NCBI RefSeq assembly: GCF_004153195.1
Contig: NZ_SEMC01000004.1
Span: forward strand, 62,001-126,000
Origin: Sporolactobacillus sp. THM19-2
Lineage (GTDB): Bacteria > Bacillota > Bacilli > Bacillales > Sporolactobacillaceae
DNA length: 64,000 nt
Reading direction: 5' to 3'
Below, in pieces: positions 45,090 to 53,688 of the stretch (the first letter of the stretch is position 1; each line of letters starts with the position of its first letter). Position numbers and translations under genes: made by a program. Under the pieces are notes generated by a model. That model worked only from the letters and a program-made list of their open reading frames with translations. It had not been told where the DNA came from and searched no databases.

Positions 45090-45635
45090 ATGAATCAGAT
45101 CGTATCGGTAACTCAGAAGAAAACGTTTATAAAGTGGTTGCTGGATCAAAAAGTGGTAAAAAACAGGGAAACGGTCTGGCTGCTTAATTATTTAGCAGGT
45201 CATGATCAATTACTTGGACTGATACATTTTTCGGATAATCTGGCAGGTTGTAACAGAACGATCACTATTTCTACTGACAACCCAACTGGTGAAATTTTTA
45301 CTTATGTTAAGCACCATGTTGTAACCCATGATCCGGAAAAGGCATTCCATGATTTGAGACTGAATCAGGAAGAGGCCGTGTTTATCAGGCTGGAATGTCG
45401 ATCTATACATGGATTGCCGGAATATATTGACGTGCTGGAGGATACTCCTGGCGTTCATCAATCAGTTCATGAGAAATATGGGGAAGCTGCCGAACACGTC
45501 GCAGGAGCTGCTGAAAAAGCCTGCGCTGAGAAAAGATTATATAAAGCAATTAATGAGACACTTGATCAGGGTGATAAAGAAGGGTTTTATCACCTTACAG
45601 CTGAGCTTAAAACTCTGAAACAGCATAAACACTGA
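45090..45635 (+). CDS. ypiB: UPF0302 protein YpiB
   Basis: A 181-residue conserved protein. VTQKKTFIKWLLD, VWLLNYLAGHDQLLGLIHF and HDLRLNQEE match YpiB, and the C-terminal helix holds EALDxGD-like TLDQGDKEGFYHLTAEL. The function is unknown. ATG 45090 follows AGAGGGG; the in-frame ATG at 45012 inside ypiA is rejected. In B. subtilis ypiF and qcrABC follow; they are missing here. Confidence 0.88.
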   Translation: MNQIVSVTQKKTFIKWLLDQKVVKNRETVWLLNYLAGHDQLLGLIHFSDNLAGCNRTITISTDNPTGEIFTYVKHHVVTHDPEKAFHDLRLNQEEAVFIRLECRSIHGLPEYIDVLEDTPGVHQSVHEKYGEAAEHVAGAAEKACAEKRLYKAINETLDQGDKEGFYHLTAELKTLKQHKH

Positions 45636-45759
45636 GCCGGACAATTATTTATTATACCATCCGATGTAAGCGTATACAATATGGTGCACAGCTGCTGTTC
45701 GGTCTACTTGCTCCTGTCTTCTCATATAGTTGTACAAGGATTCCAGGGGAGGACAGGTT

Positions 45760-46545
45760 ATGAAATCTGAACAGACAGCTTTTCTGTTTTGCCTGATACT
45801 GTTTCTGATATTCATTTCCGGATTTTATATTCCTGATGAAAAACAGAAGAAGACGGATAACGCAGAACTGATCGGGCTGTCGGATCGTATCTATCAATAT
45901 ACCGCCGCAAATCAAAACGGAATATCGAAAAATTTACTCGATCAGTATCATGTGGCACTTGCCGATAAAAGGAAGCAATTTGCTGAAGACGATCGACGGG
46001 TTCTTGAGACCCTGTCCAGCCGCCTGAAACTTCTTCTTCGGAGTGACGTAAATAATAAGGAAGCTGAAGAAGCGGCACTGGCGTTACGGCTGGGTACTGA
46101 TGCTTCTATCTCGGACAGTGATCCATTATGGAAAAACATGTATCCACGGATAGCAGGGCTTATGAACACGATAAAAGAAGCGGTAGAAAATGACCGGGAT
46201 CCGGCGGTTATCCGCAAAGAATTTAATCAATTTCTAAATGTTTATGCCTCAGTTTATCCTTCACTTTACATTGACAGCACGAATGATAAGCTGATGACGA
46301 CAGATGAACATATTGCCCAACTGTCGCAGGAGACATCGTCAAACATCAGTAAGAAGGAATGGCTTGCTAAAGTATCGGAAGTTGAAAAAGATTTAAATCA
46401 GATTTTTACTCGCGAAGAAAGCCTGCCTGAAAATCCCGGATCTGATCTATTGGTTTTCGTTTCCGGAGGAGCCCTGATTGCTGTTCTTACTTACGTATCC
46501 TGGAGAAAGTATCATGCAACAGTGGTACGTAGACAGAAGAGATGA
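45760..46545 (+). CDS. ypjB: YpjB-like sporulation membrane protein
   Basis: A 261-residue protein with a hydrophobic signal or anchor at residues 7-23, a long charged helical ectodomain, and a C-terminal membrane helix (about 229-249) followed by a basic tail. Topology, length and position point to YpjB, a sporulation-associated protein of unknown mechanism. Sequence similarity is weaker than for its neighbours. ATG 45760 follows GGGGAGGACAGG. Confidence 0.65.
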   Translation: MKSEQTAFLFCLILFLIFISGFYIPDEKQKKTDNAELIGLSDRIYQYTAANQNGISKNLLDQYHVALADKRKQFAEDDRRVLETLSSRLKLLLRSDVNNKEAEEAALALRLGTDASISDSDPLWKNMYPRIAGLMNTIKEAVENDRDPAVIRKEFNQFLNVYASVYPSLYIDSTNDKLMTTDEHIAQLSQETSSNISKKEWLAKVSEVEKDLNQIFTREESLPENPGSDLLVFVSGGALIAVLTYVSWRKYHATVVRRQKR

Positions 46546-46631
46546 ACTTTTTAAACATTAAATGAAAAGTTTTTGACAAAACAGCAAAGTCTGACTAAAA
46601 TTGACTTTATAGAGAACTTGGAGGAATGTGC

Positions 46632-47315
46632 ATGCTACAATATCTAATTTACATGGCCATCTTGCTGCTAATCCCTTTGTGGGCGCAGATGCGTGTCAAA
46701 TCAACGTACAGCCGTTTCGCACAGGTAAGTAATTCGACCGGACTTACCGGTGCGCGAACAGCAAGAAAAATTCTGGATGAAAACGGGTTGTATGATGTCA
46801 CTGTCAGAGAAGTTCAGGGAACACTGACCGACCATTATGATCCCCGTGATAAATCAGTCAATCTGTCAAGCGACATTTATCACAGCGCAACAATTTCCGG
46901 GACTGCAGTCGCCGCTCATGAAGTCGGGCATGCCATTCAGGATGCAAATGATTACACCTTTATGCGCGTGAGATCAGCTTTGGTTCCGGTTGCAAATCTG
47001 GGATCCAATCTATCCTATTTTCTGATTATCGCCGGGTTCCTGTTCGGAGCTATGCAACTCGCTACACTTGGCGTGATTTTCTTCGCTGCTGCTGTCTTGT
47101 TTCAGCTGGTCACACTGCCTGTAGAATTTGATGCCTCTGGCAGGGCTTTAAAACAGGTTGTGTCACTCGGAATCATACAGGAAGATGAACGGAGAGGGGC
47201 TAAGAAAGTTCTGTCCGCTGCAGCAATGACTTATGTAGCCGCAGCACTTGTCTCTGCGATGGAACTTATCCGTTTCATTCTTATGATTTTCCTGGCAAAT
47301 AATCGCGAAAACTAA
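46632..47315 (+). CDS. YugP-type zinc metallopeptidase
   Basis: A 227-residue membrane protein of the YugP family. HEVGH at 96-100 is the zinc and catalytic motif; AAHEVGHAIQDANDY and PVEFDASGRA are the family core. Hydrophobic segments lie at about 2-18, 120-165 and 198-222. Its substrate is unknown. ATG 46632 is 7 bases after GGAGG, while ATG 46626 would be too close. Confidence 0.88.
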   Translation: MLQYLIYMAILLLIPLWAQMRVKSTYSRFAQVSNSTGLTGARTARKILDENGLYDVTVREVQGTLTDHYDPRDKSVNLSSDIYHSATISGTAVAAHEVGHAIQDANDYTFMRVRSALVPVANLGSNLSYFLIIAGFLFGAMQLATLGVIFFAAAVLFQLVTLPVEFDASGRALKQVVSLGIIQEDERRGAKKVLSAAAMTYVAAALVSAMELIRFILMIFLANNREN

Positions 47316-47330
47316 ATGATGATTGTGAAA

Positions 47331-47364
47331 CGGCCTGTACCATTCGGGAACAGGCTGTTTTTTT
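47331..47364 (+). terminator. Intrinsic terminator of the yugP-like gene
   Basis: CGGCCTGT (47331-47338) pairs with ACAGGCTG (47350-47357), followed by seven T. Confidence 0.9.
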
Positions 47365-47365
47365 G

Positions 47366-47460
47366 TGCTTTAAGAAAGAAAAATTTTTTGTTGAAAAAGG
47401 GGCAGGGAAAATAATCCTCCGGCGGGGCCTCGCGACTTGTTATTCAGCACGTTTTTCTAC
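47366..47460 (+). repeat. Dispersed intergenic repeat, copy C
   Basis: Starts right after the T-run of the preceding terminator and ends at the base before the queT promoter. It shares CTTTAAGAAAG with copy B, the AAAGG-GCAG segment with B, and CCGGCGGGGCC-CGCGACTTG with copy D. Confidence 0.6.
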
Positions 47461-47461
47461 A

Positions 47462-47489
47462 TTGACTTTTTTTAAAACTGTATTAAAAT
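47462..47489 (+). promoter_or_regulatory. Predicted queT promoter
   Basis: TTGACT (47462-47467), a 16-base spacer and TAAAAT (47484-47489), just upstream of the preQ1 riboswitch. Confidence 0.6.
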
Positions 47490-47511
47490 GAAGTGGTTTG
47501 GGCGCATGCCC

Positions 47512-47555
47512 ACGTGGTTCGAAACCATCCCACGTTTATCAAAAAACTAAGGAGG
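47512..47555 (+). promoter_or_regulatory. PreQ1-I riboswitch
   Basis: CGTGG (47513-47517) and CCACG (47530-47534) form stem P1 with the TTC turn after the first arm. The A-rich tail AAAAAACTAAGGAGG (47541-47555) carries the CTAA that closes the pseudoknot and merges with the ribosome site. This is the compact preQ1-I aptamer, controlling translation of the queuosine-precursor transporter queT. Confidence 0.88.
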
Positions 47556-47564
47556 GATTAATAA

Positions 47565-48059
47565 ATGAAAATCAGATTTATTGCAATTAATGCGCTGGTA
47601 GCAGCTGTGTATATTGTTCTCACTTTTGCTGTCCAGCCGGTTGCTTTTTATGCACTTCAGCTGCGACTCCCGGAAATGCTGAATCACCTGATCGCATTTA
47701 ATAAGAAGTATTTTATCGGTATTGTCGTCGGCGTATTTATGGCTAATCTATTCTTTTCGCCTCTGCTTCCATATGATCTGATATTTGGTACCGGGCAATC
47801 CGTTGTGGCTCTTCTGATCTCAATCCTTTTGATTAGCAGGGTGAAGAACGTGGTAGCGAGAATGCTGATCAATACGGCTGTATTTTCCGTCACGATGTGC
47901 ATTATTGCATGGGAACTGACATTGGCCGGTGTGACAGAAAATGTTCCTTTTCTTCTCAACTGGCTGACGCTTGCGGCTGGCGAAGCCATTGTCATGCTGG
48001 TTGGGACAGCTGTTTTCTATGCTGTCAATAAACGATTACACTTCGAAAAACAGATATAA
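47565..48059 (+). CDS. queT: Queuosine-precursor ECF transporter S component QueT
   Basis: A 164-residue membrane protein with about five to six helices, the substrate-binding S component of an energy-coupling-factor transporter. FAVQPVAFYALQLRLPEML and NLFFSPLLPYDLIFG are QueT landmarks, and the preQ1 riboswitch directly upstream confirms the substrate class. ATG 47565 sits 9 bases after AAGGAGG. The shared EcfAAT energising module is not in this window. Confidence 0.92.
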   Translation: MKIRFIAINALVAAVYIVLTFAVQPVAFYALQLRLPEMLNHLIAFNKKYFIGIVVGVFMANLFFSPLLPYDLIFGTGQSVVALLISILLISRVKNVVARMLINTAVFSVTMCIIAWELTLAGVTENVPFLLNWLTLAAGEAIVMLVGTAVFYAVNKRLHFEKQI

Positions 48060-48193
48060 TCCAAAAAGTGCATTGATCTGATCGTCAAAAGTCAGATTTG
48101 TCTTTTATGCTCTTTATGCGGTGACGGAAATCCGAAAATTTGAACTGACCCCCTGAAGTTGGACAACAAAATTCAACTTCAGGGGGTTTTACA

Positions 48194-48708
48194 ATGACCA
48201 AGTATTCCATTGATTTTAAGGTGAAAGTGATTGGTGAGTATTTCGAAGGGATGGGATGTGCCTCATTGTGTTATAAGTGTCATATTCCATCTGATAAAAC
48301 CGTTTTAAGCTGGGTGCATCGCTATCAGGCAAAAGGTATGGCAGGAATTAAAAGTTGTGATCAACGGCCGGAATATACCTGCAATTTTAAGCTGAAAGTA
48401 TTACAACGGATGAGGGAGAACCATTCACCACTCAAAGTACAGCTCTTCATTTCAATATCTCTTCACCGTTTACGATCTATCAATGGGATCGACGGTTTGA
48501 AACAAGGGGGTGTGGATGGACTAAAAAATAAGCGAGGACGCCCGCCAATGGGGAAAAATAAGCACCTGGACCGTAGAGCCAGCAAGAACGACAAGGCCAA
48601 AAATCCGCTTCAGTCTGACGCGCAGCGGCTCAAGGATCTTGAATTGGAAAATGAGCTTTTCGGATTGAGAATGAATACTTAAAAAAACTAGATACCTTAG
48701 TTCACTAG
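48194..48708 (+). pseudogene. IS3 OrfA, frameshifted
   Basis: MTKYSIDFKVKVIGEYFEG opens the helix-turn-helix OrfA protein, with a basic KRGRPPMGKNK linker and a coiled coil. Near 48660 the frame shifts: the expected RIENEYLKKLDTLVH reads in another frame and then hits TAG at 48706. The open frame as it stands gives 162 residues (to 48682). Confidence 0.75.
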
Positions 48709-48729
48709 AGAGCGCAACGCGAGCGGAAC

Positions 48730-49205
48730 AAACGCAAATCGTTACGGAGCTAAGGCAGAACTACTCTCTGACCCATATTCTGCAGGTGGTGAAGCTGTCT
48801 AAGAGTGTGTACTACTACCAACTCCATCGCAAACAACAGGATGAAGATGAGTGAGGGGCGAATCACTGCCGAAATTATGAATGTGAAGCTGGATAATCCG
48901 GATTATGGCTATCGGCGTGTGATTCTGGACCTGAACAGCCGCCATTTCACGGTGAATCACAAAAAGATTCAACGCATCATGAGAGCAGAAGGCCTTCAGT
49001 CGATGGCGTACACCAAACGGATCCGTAAATACAATTCTTATGAGGGGACCGTTGGTAAGATCGCTAAGAATCACCTGAAACGCCGGTTTATGACCGATCG
49101 TCCTTACCAGAAACTGTTCGCTGATGTATCGGAATTTCGATGGGGTCACCAAACCATCAAAGAACGGCTCTATCTTGAACCCATTATGGATCTCTATTCT
49201 GAGTA
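48730..49205 (+). pseudogene. IS3 OrfB, frameshifted and truncated
   Basis: The first part reads VTELRQNYSLTHILQVVKLSKSVYYYQ, then stops at about 48853. The next frame continues with ITAEIMNVKLDNPDYGYRRV and ends at EPIMDLYSE, where the element is broken. The DDE domain beyond DVSEFRWG is missing. Confidence 0.75.
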
Positions 49206-49346
49206 AGCGTCAAATAATCGACACCTTGCATAAATAATCCCCACCTGAATCAAGCTCAGATGATTCATATTATTTAACTACAACTTGAAGGATAGAAAAG
49301 TGGCCCTATTTCTCGCTGGTTCTATGTTCTTCCTGGATAAATTAGC

Positions 49347-49605
49347 TCAGGCTGCCACTTTGGTCAGCTGTTTCTGATAGTTGGACGGCAGTTTTTTCAG
49401 AAACCTTTCCATAATTTGATCCATGGCTTTCTCAGACAAAACGGGTTCATTCTCGAAGGCCTCCTGGAATAAGTCGATGAGTTGTCGGATCGCTTCGGTA
49501 AAGGTGATATCGGTGAGTTCATCGACCATGAGGTAGAACAGCTCACCCAGGGCCTGGTCGTCCTCCTGTTCGCGGTGTTGGTCCAGAAAAACGTCCGCAC
49601 GTCCG
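49347..49605 (-). pseudogene. Unidentified fragment between the IS3 and IS21 remnants
   Basis: An open frame on the minus strand reads ADVFLDQHREQEDDQALGEL...KLPSNYQKQLTKVAA and stops at 49347. It has no start of its own; upstream it joins istA sequence at about 49605. It may be the end of another transposase, but I do not recognise the family. The 49207-49346 stretch beside it has no gene. Confidence 0.4.
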
Positions 49606-50196
49606 AATAATCATTCGGGGAACCCCACCGAAAAACTGCAGGGCATGGATATGAGCGGTTATCCAGCTTGGTGTATCCATGGATAGAAATGCCTCGACGT
49701 AAGCATATTGACTACAAGGTAACACAGATATGAAAACGTAAGCAGGAATGGTCTGTCCGGTGATTAATCCTGAATTGAAGCAGTTTGACCTGCCCAATCC
49801 ACTTCCATGGCTTCACCAGGCTGTCTTTTAATTCTCATGGTTGCTTTGGTCTTTATCACATAGCTGTTGTAAAAACGACAGAATTGCCGATAACTGTAAG
49901 GGATCTCCTTGTTTTGTCTGCACGTTTCTACATATTCATGCCAAAGTAATGACAGGGTCACTCCGCTTCGAGCCATTTCCTGGTGGAGATAGTTACAGTC
50001 CGGTGGACGTCTCATCTCAGATCGATGCTTTTCAGGAAAAAGAATACTCTGAAGTTCAGGATTATCCATTTCCTTATCCAGTGGCCATGAGACTCCTTTC
50101 TCTCCAGCCCGCCTCAGGACACTGCCAACGGTATTCTTCGAACATCCGCAGCTCGAAGCAATATGCCGATGGCTAAATCCCTGAGCAAGCAGCTTA
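49606..50196 (-). pseudogene. istA: IS21-family istA remnant
   Basis: Read from 50196 down: a helix-turn-helix (LLAQGFSHRHIASSCGCSKN), then HEYVETCRQNKEIPYSYRQF and PGEAMEVDWAGQTA, all typical IstA. A stop at 49764 and a frameshift near 49775 interrupt it; VFISVLPCSQYAYVEAF and HALQFFGGVPRMII continue in another frame, then it ends. The start codon and the partner istB are missing. Confidence 0.8.
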
Positions 50197-50244
50197 AAAC
50201 TGTGTCCAACTTTTGGGGCTCACATCAATTCCGGTTTTCTGACC

Positions 50245-50325
50245 ACCGTTTTTTTTGTGTTTTTTGCAAAGAAAAACAAGCCGCTGGCGTTGCCCGCGAC
50301 TTGATGATAATCGGTATATTTTTAC
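50245..50325 (+). repeat. Dispersed intergenic repeat, copy D (diverged)
   Basis: The core GCCGCTGGCGTTGCCCGCGACTTG aligns with CCTCCGGCGGGGCCTCGCGACTTG in copy C, with T- and A-rich flanks on each side and TCGGTATATTTTTACTTC at the end. It lies between the IS wreck and the 3' end of fetB. Confidence 0.45.
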
Positions 50326-50337
50326 TTCAACTCTTGC

Positions 50338-51132
50338 TTATTTCAAACGCTCTTTCAGTTGACAGCGTTCGTTGAAAAAAGCTTTGTAACCGATCTGAAC
50401 AAATAGAAGAACAGTCAGCGAGGCACCGCCGACAACACCCAGCATGATGGCAATTTGATATCGGATGGCTGACAAAGGAGAAGCACCTGCAATAATTTGT
50501 CCTGTCATCATACCTGGAAGAAAGACAATACCCATGCCAACCATCGAATTGATGGTCGGAAGCATGGCGCTGTCGAAGGCCTGATTGATAATCGGACGTG
50601 CGGCTTCCTTTGGCGTTGCTCCGAGCATAAGAGCAGATTCAACCATCTTTCTCTTTGTGCGCATTCCATCCAGTAAGGTGTTTACACCCAGTGAAACGCC
50701 TGTCATTGTATTACCGATGATCATCCCCCCGATTGGGATCACAAATCTCGGATTATACCAGGGAGAGACACTGAGTGTAACAAGAACGAAGTAGGCCAGT
50801 GTGCCAACGACACCGATACTCATTGAAAGTGCTATTTTTTTCTTTAATTCCCGATCGAGCGGATCATTTACGCGCCGGTAAATATTGTAGATGGCGAATA
50901 CCAGCATGAAAATCAGAATCAGGATCGTAAACAGGGGATTTGCATGACCGAATATGTATGCAAGGATATAGCCAATAATCATCAGCTGAATAGTCATTCG
51001 GATTGTGGCAATCAAAATTTCTTTTTCCCGTGGAATTTTTCTGATCCTGACGATGATCAGAAGTACAATAATAAAGACATAGGCAGAACCAAGCTGCCAG
51101 AGCGGCAGATCATTACCGTTCAACTGTTCCAC
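50338..51132 (-). CDS. fetB: FetB-type ABC transporter permease
   Basis: A 264-residue membrane protein of the UPF0014/FetB family with about seven helices. GNTMTGVSLGVNTLLDGMRTKRKMVESALMLGATPKEA and SMVGMGIVFLPGMMTGQIIAG are signature blocks. With FetA it exports iron or other substrates in E. coli; B. subtilis YjkA is the relative. It overlaps fetA by 20 bases and is last in a three-gene minus-strand operon. Confidence 0.88.
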   Translation of the reverse strand: MEQLNGNDLPLWQLGSAYVFIIVLLIIVRIRKIPREKEILIATIRMTIQLMIIGYILAYIFGHANPLFTILILIFMLVFAIYNIYRRVNDPLDRELKKKIALSMSIGVVGTLAYFVLVTLSVSPWYNPRFVIPIGGMIIGNTMTGVSLGVNTLLDGMRTKRKMVESALMLGATPKEAARPIINQAFDSAMLPTINSMVGMGIVFLPGMMTGQIIAGASPLSAIRYQIAIMLGVVGGASLTVLLFVQIGYKAFFNERCQLKERLK

Positions 51133-51775
51133 CTTCCTTAATCACGTGCCCATTTTCAATTTCAATGACCTGTTCAGCAAATTCCCGGACGACTGCGGAA
51201 GAATGAGTCACCATAATCAACGTACTCTTACTGGCTTTCACATGATCGACGACCTTTTGCAGAACAAAGGAAGTTGTCTCTTCATCCAGGGCTGATGATG
51301 GTTCATCAAGCAGAAGGATCGGGGGATTAATCAGCAAAATTCTTGCCAGGGATACGCGCTGTGCTTCGCCACCCGACAAGGAATCACTGTCGTCATCCAG
51401 AGACTTGTGTAACCTGACCAGATCAAGTAATTCTTTCAGGCGACTGTCTGAAACAGGAGGCTTATCTGAAAACTTAAGGCCGATCAGGAGATTCTCCCTC
51501 ACATTTCCCGGAAACATAACAGGAGTCTGAGACATCATGACAATCCGTCGTCTGAGTTCAATCGGGTTCCATGCATTAACTGATTTTCCAAGCACCTCGA
51601 TCGTTCCATATTCAGGGCTGATCATGTTATCGATCATTTTCAGAAGCGTTGACTTTCCACCTCCGCTTTCCCCGATGATACAGGTAACCACACCGGAATT
51701 AATCGCTAATTGGTCGATTGAAAGGATATTTTTATAACGCAGATTCTTGATATTAACAACGGGTAATGCACACAA
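51113..51775 (-). CDS. fetA: FetA-type ABC transporter ATP-binding protein
   Basis: A 221-residue ATPase that drives FetB. Walker A is GESGGGKSTLL, the signature LSGGEAQRVSLARIL, Walker B PPILLLDEPSSALDEE, and the switch histidine lies in MVTHSS. The start is TTG 51775 with AAAGGA 9 bases before it; GTG 51781 in the same frame sits too close to that site. The preceding hydrolase stops at 51782. Confidence 0.9.
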   Translation of the reverse strand: MCALPVVNIKNLRYKNILSIDQLAINSGVVTCIIGESGGGKSTLLKMIDNMISPEYGTIEVLGKSVNAWNPIELRRRIVMMSQTPVMFPGNVRENLLIGLKFSDKPPVSDSRLKELLDLVRLHKSLDDDSDSLSGGEAQRVSLARILLINPPILLLDEPSSALDEETTSFVLQKVVDHVKASKSTLIMVTHSSAVVREFAEQVIEIENGHVIKEGGTVER

Positions 51776-51781
51776 TGCCAC

Positions 51782-52639
51782 TCATCCTTTTGGTTTAATT
51801 TTCCATAAATAATCTGCGATCAGCTGATCGACAGCCGGATTCTCATGAAGTTTGCTGTGCTGCGCATTTCTTCCATAAATAATCTTTTCAGAGTAATATT
51901 CCGGATTGAAAAAATACTTTCCGAAGAACGCACTCTGAAGACGTACAACGCCGTCACTCTCAGTATGACGATTGTTCACACCGGCAATTGCAAGAACATG
52001 GAGATCACGGGGAATTCGTGCACGATATTTATAAAGTGCACTATTCGATTTTAATTGGTCGAGCGAAAAATCTGTTTTATTCGGGCCGCCGATCCAGTCG
52101 AAAGGAGCAGCAATAGCGACAAACTTTTCCGTTTTGGGATATGCATCGGGATTCCTGGCGGTCTCAAGGTAACAGGTAAAAGCTTTTCCGCCCATGGAAT
52201 GAGAGACAACGTTCATTCTGTCAATCCCTTTGGTTTTCAGAACGCGAAAGGCTGAACGCAGCCATATACCCTGCTGCTCCATCGAGGCATGATTGTCGGT
52301 GAACAGGATCTGAATCAGCGGGATCCGCTTATTTTTCATATTTCCACTGACGGTAACCGAGCTGTCCGGATCGATCCGGACAACAAATGCCCGCTCCGGT
52401 CCATGATAATGAGCAGAGAGCCGGTTGAACATGGTTCGGAAAGAACGCTCTGAACCTTTCCATCCATGAATAAAAACGGTGGGTATCTCCTGATTGTACG
52501 CCTTGACCTCAGACTGAGACGCATCATATTCCGGATCGGATAGCCGGGTCTTATCAACGATCTCAACTATTACAATAACACTGAACAGACTTAAAATAAG
52601 AATGGCAAAAACATATGAAAATTGCCTTCCTGTAAACAC
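51782..52639 (-). CDS. Membrane-anchored alpha/beta hydrolase (DUF915 type)
   Basis: A 285-residue protein with an N-terminal membrane anchor (about 9-28) and an extracellular alpha/beta hydrolase domain. The oxyanion motif is FIHGWKGS; the nucleophile elbow is VVSHSMGGK; the late histidine is probably in QHSKLHENP. It resembles DUF915 lipases or esterases of Bacillales and lactic bacteria; the substrate is unknown. GTG 52639 is the only good in-frame start. It heads the fetAB operon. Confidence 0.8.
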   Translation of the reverse strand: MFTGRQFSYVFAILILSLFSVIVIVEIVDKTRLSDPEYDASQSEVKAYNQEIPTVFIHGWKGSERSFRTMFNRLSAHYHGPERAFVVRIDPDSSVTVSGNMKNKRIPLIQILFTDNHASMEQQGIWLRSAFRVLKTKGIDRMNVVSHSMGGKAFTCYLETARNPDAYPKTEKFVAIAAPFDWIGGPNKTDFSLDQLKSNSALYKYRARIPRDLHVLAIAGVNNRHTESDGVVRLQSAFFGKYFFNPEYYSEKIIYGRNAQHSKLHENPAVDQLIADYLWKIKPKG

Positions 52640-52738
52640 TTTTCTGTCTTCATCCTCTTCTCTCTATATTTTCAAAGAAATTAAATTTAGCATATCTCAA
52701 AATCGTGATTTTTAAAACCCTCAATTTCTATGATTCCA

Positions 52739-52766
52739 TTGACAGGTGAAGCTCAGAGACTATAAT
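52739..52766 (+). promoter_or_regulatory. Strong SigA-type promoter
   Basis: Perfect TTGACA (52739-52744) and perfect TATAAT (52761-52766), 16 bases apart, upstream of the hydratase gene. Confidence 0.85.
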
Positions 52767-52821
52767 TGACCATACACTAAAAATTTTAAATATAGAAAGA
52801 AAACAGAAAGGATGTTTACAC

Positions 52822-53592
52822 ATGGTGGAAAAAACAGAAGAATTAGCACAGGATCTCTATGAGGCTTATCAAACAGGAAGGGCACTCCGGTGGGAGGACT
52901 ATCGTCAATCCGGGCTTGATCCTGAAAGTGCCTATGATGTGCAGCATGCCTTTAACAGCCAGAAGGGAGAAGCTGTTAAAGGATATAAAATCAGTCTGAC
53001 CAGTAAACAGACACAGGATATGTTTCATTCTGATTCGCCGCTTTATGGGCAGATTGTTGCATCGGCTGTGCTGAAAGATGGTGCTGAACTTTCCCTTTCT
53101 GAATTGAACGAACCCTTGCTTGAACTTGAACTGGAATTTACAGCTGAGGAAGATTTGTCTGTTGACGACGATGAAGAAACACTGCTGAAAAAAACAAGTA
53201 TCGCACCGGGGATCGAAGTCCCTGATTCCCGCTTCGGAGACTGGTTTCCGAAGTTACCACTGGAACTGGTTATCTCAGACAGTGCGGTATGCGGCCGGGT
53301 TGTCGTCGGACCGAAAGCGCCTGAACTCACGGTGGATCAGTTGTCTGATATACATACGTCCGCTACGTTCAATGGTCAGGCATTCATGACCGGTGTTTCT
53401 TCCGAAGTGCTTGGCAACCCGGTAAAAGCTTTGAAATGGCTTGTAACCAGACTGGCACGCGAAGGGAAAAAAGTGACAAAAGGTACGACAGTGTCTACCG
53501 GGACGTTCTGTCTTCCTGAGAAACTGAAGAAAGGTGACTATGTCGCAACATTTGACCACGGTGTTGGCACAGTAACCCTTCATGTCAGGTAA
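52822..53592 (+). CDS. 2-keto-4-pentenoate hydratase-like protein
   Basis: A 256-residue member of the FAH/MhpD family, which uses a divalent metal to hydrate or decarboxylate 2-oxo acids. VKGYKISLTSKQTQ, LLELELEFTAEEDL (metal-ligand glutamates) and SIAPGIEVPDSRF are the family blocks. FDHGVGTV lies near the end. No aromatic-degradation genes are nearby, so its substrate is open. AAAGGATG precedes ATG 52822. Confidence 0.82.
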   Translation: MVEKTEELAQDLYEAYQTGRALRWEDYRQSGLDPESAYDVQHAFNSQKGEAVKGYKISLTSKQTQDMFHSDSPLYGQIVASAVLKDGAELSLSELNEPLLELELEFTAEEDLSVDDDEETLLKKTSIAPGIEVPDSRFGDWFPKLPLELVISDSAVCGRVVVGPKAPELTVDQLSDIHTSATFNGQAFMTGVSSEVLGNPVKALKWLVTRLAREGKKVTKGTTVSTGTFCLPEKLKKGDYVATFDHGVGTVTLHVR

Positions 53593-53688
53593 TTCATCAG
53601 ATGATGATGCGACCTCCCGAAAAACTGACATCAGAAGATCATGATATAATAATGAACGATAGATGATGAGCAGGAATGGGGAGATTTT

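Larger units (their letters stand above)
48141..50224. mobile_element. Nested IS wreck: IS3 element split by IS21 and another fragment
   Basis: The left end (TGAACTGACCCCCTGAAGTTGGAC, 48141) and right end (GTCCAACTTTTGGGGCTCACA, 50204-50224) are matching IS3 ends about 2.1 kb apart. Just inside the left end is a 13-base inverted repeat (48149-48161 and 48174-48186). The IS3 transposase stops at 49205; an unknown fragment and an istA remnant occupy 49207-50196. The interior inserts probably came later. Confidence 0.75.
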
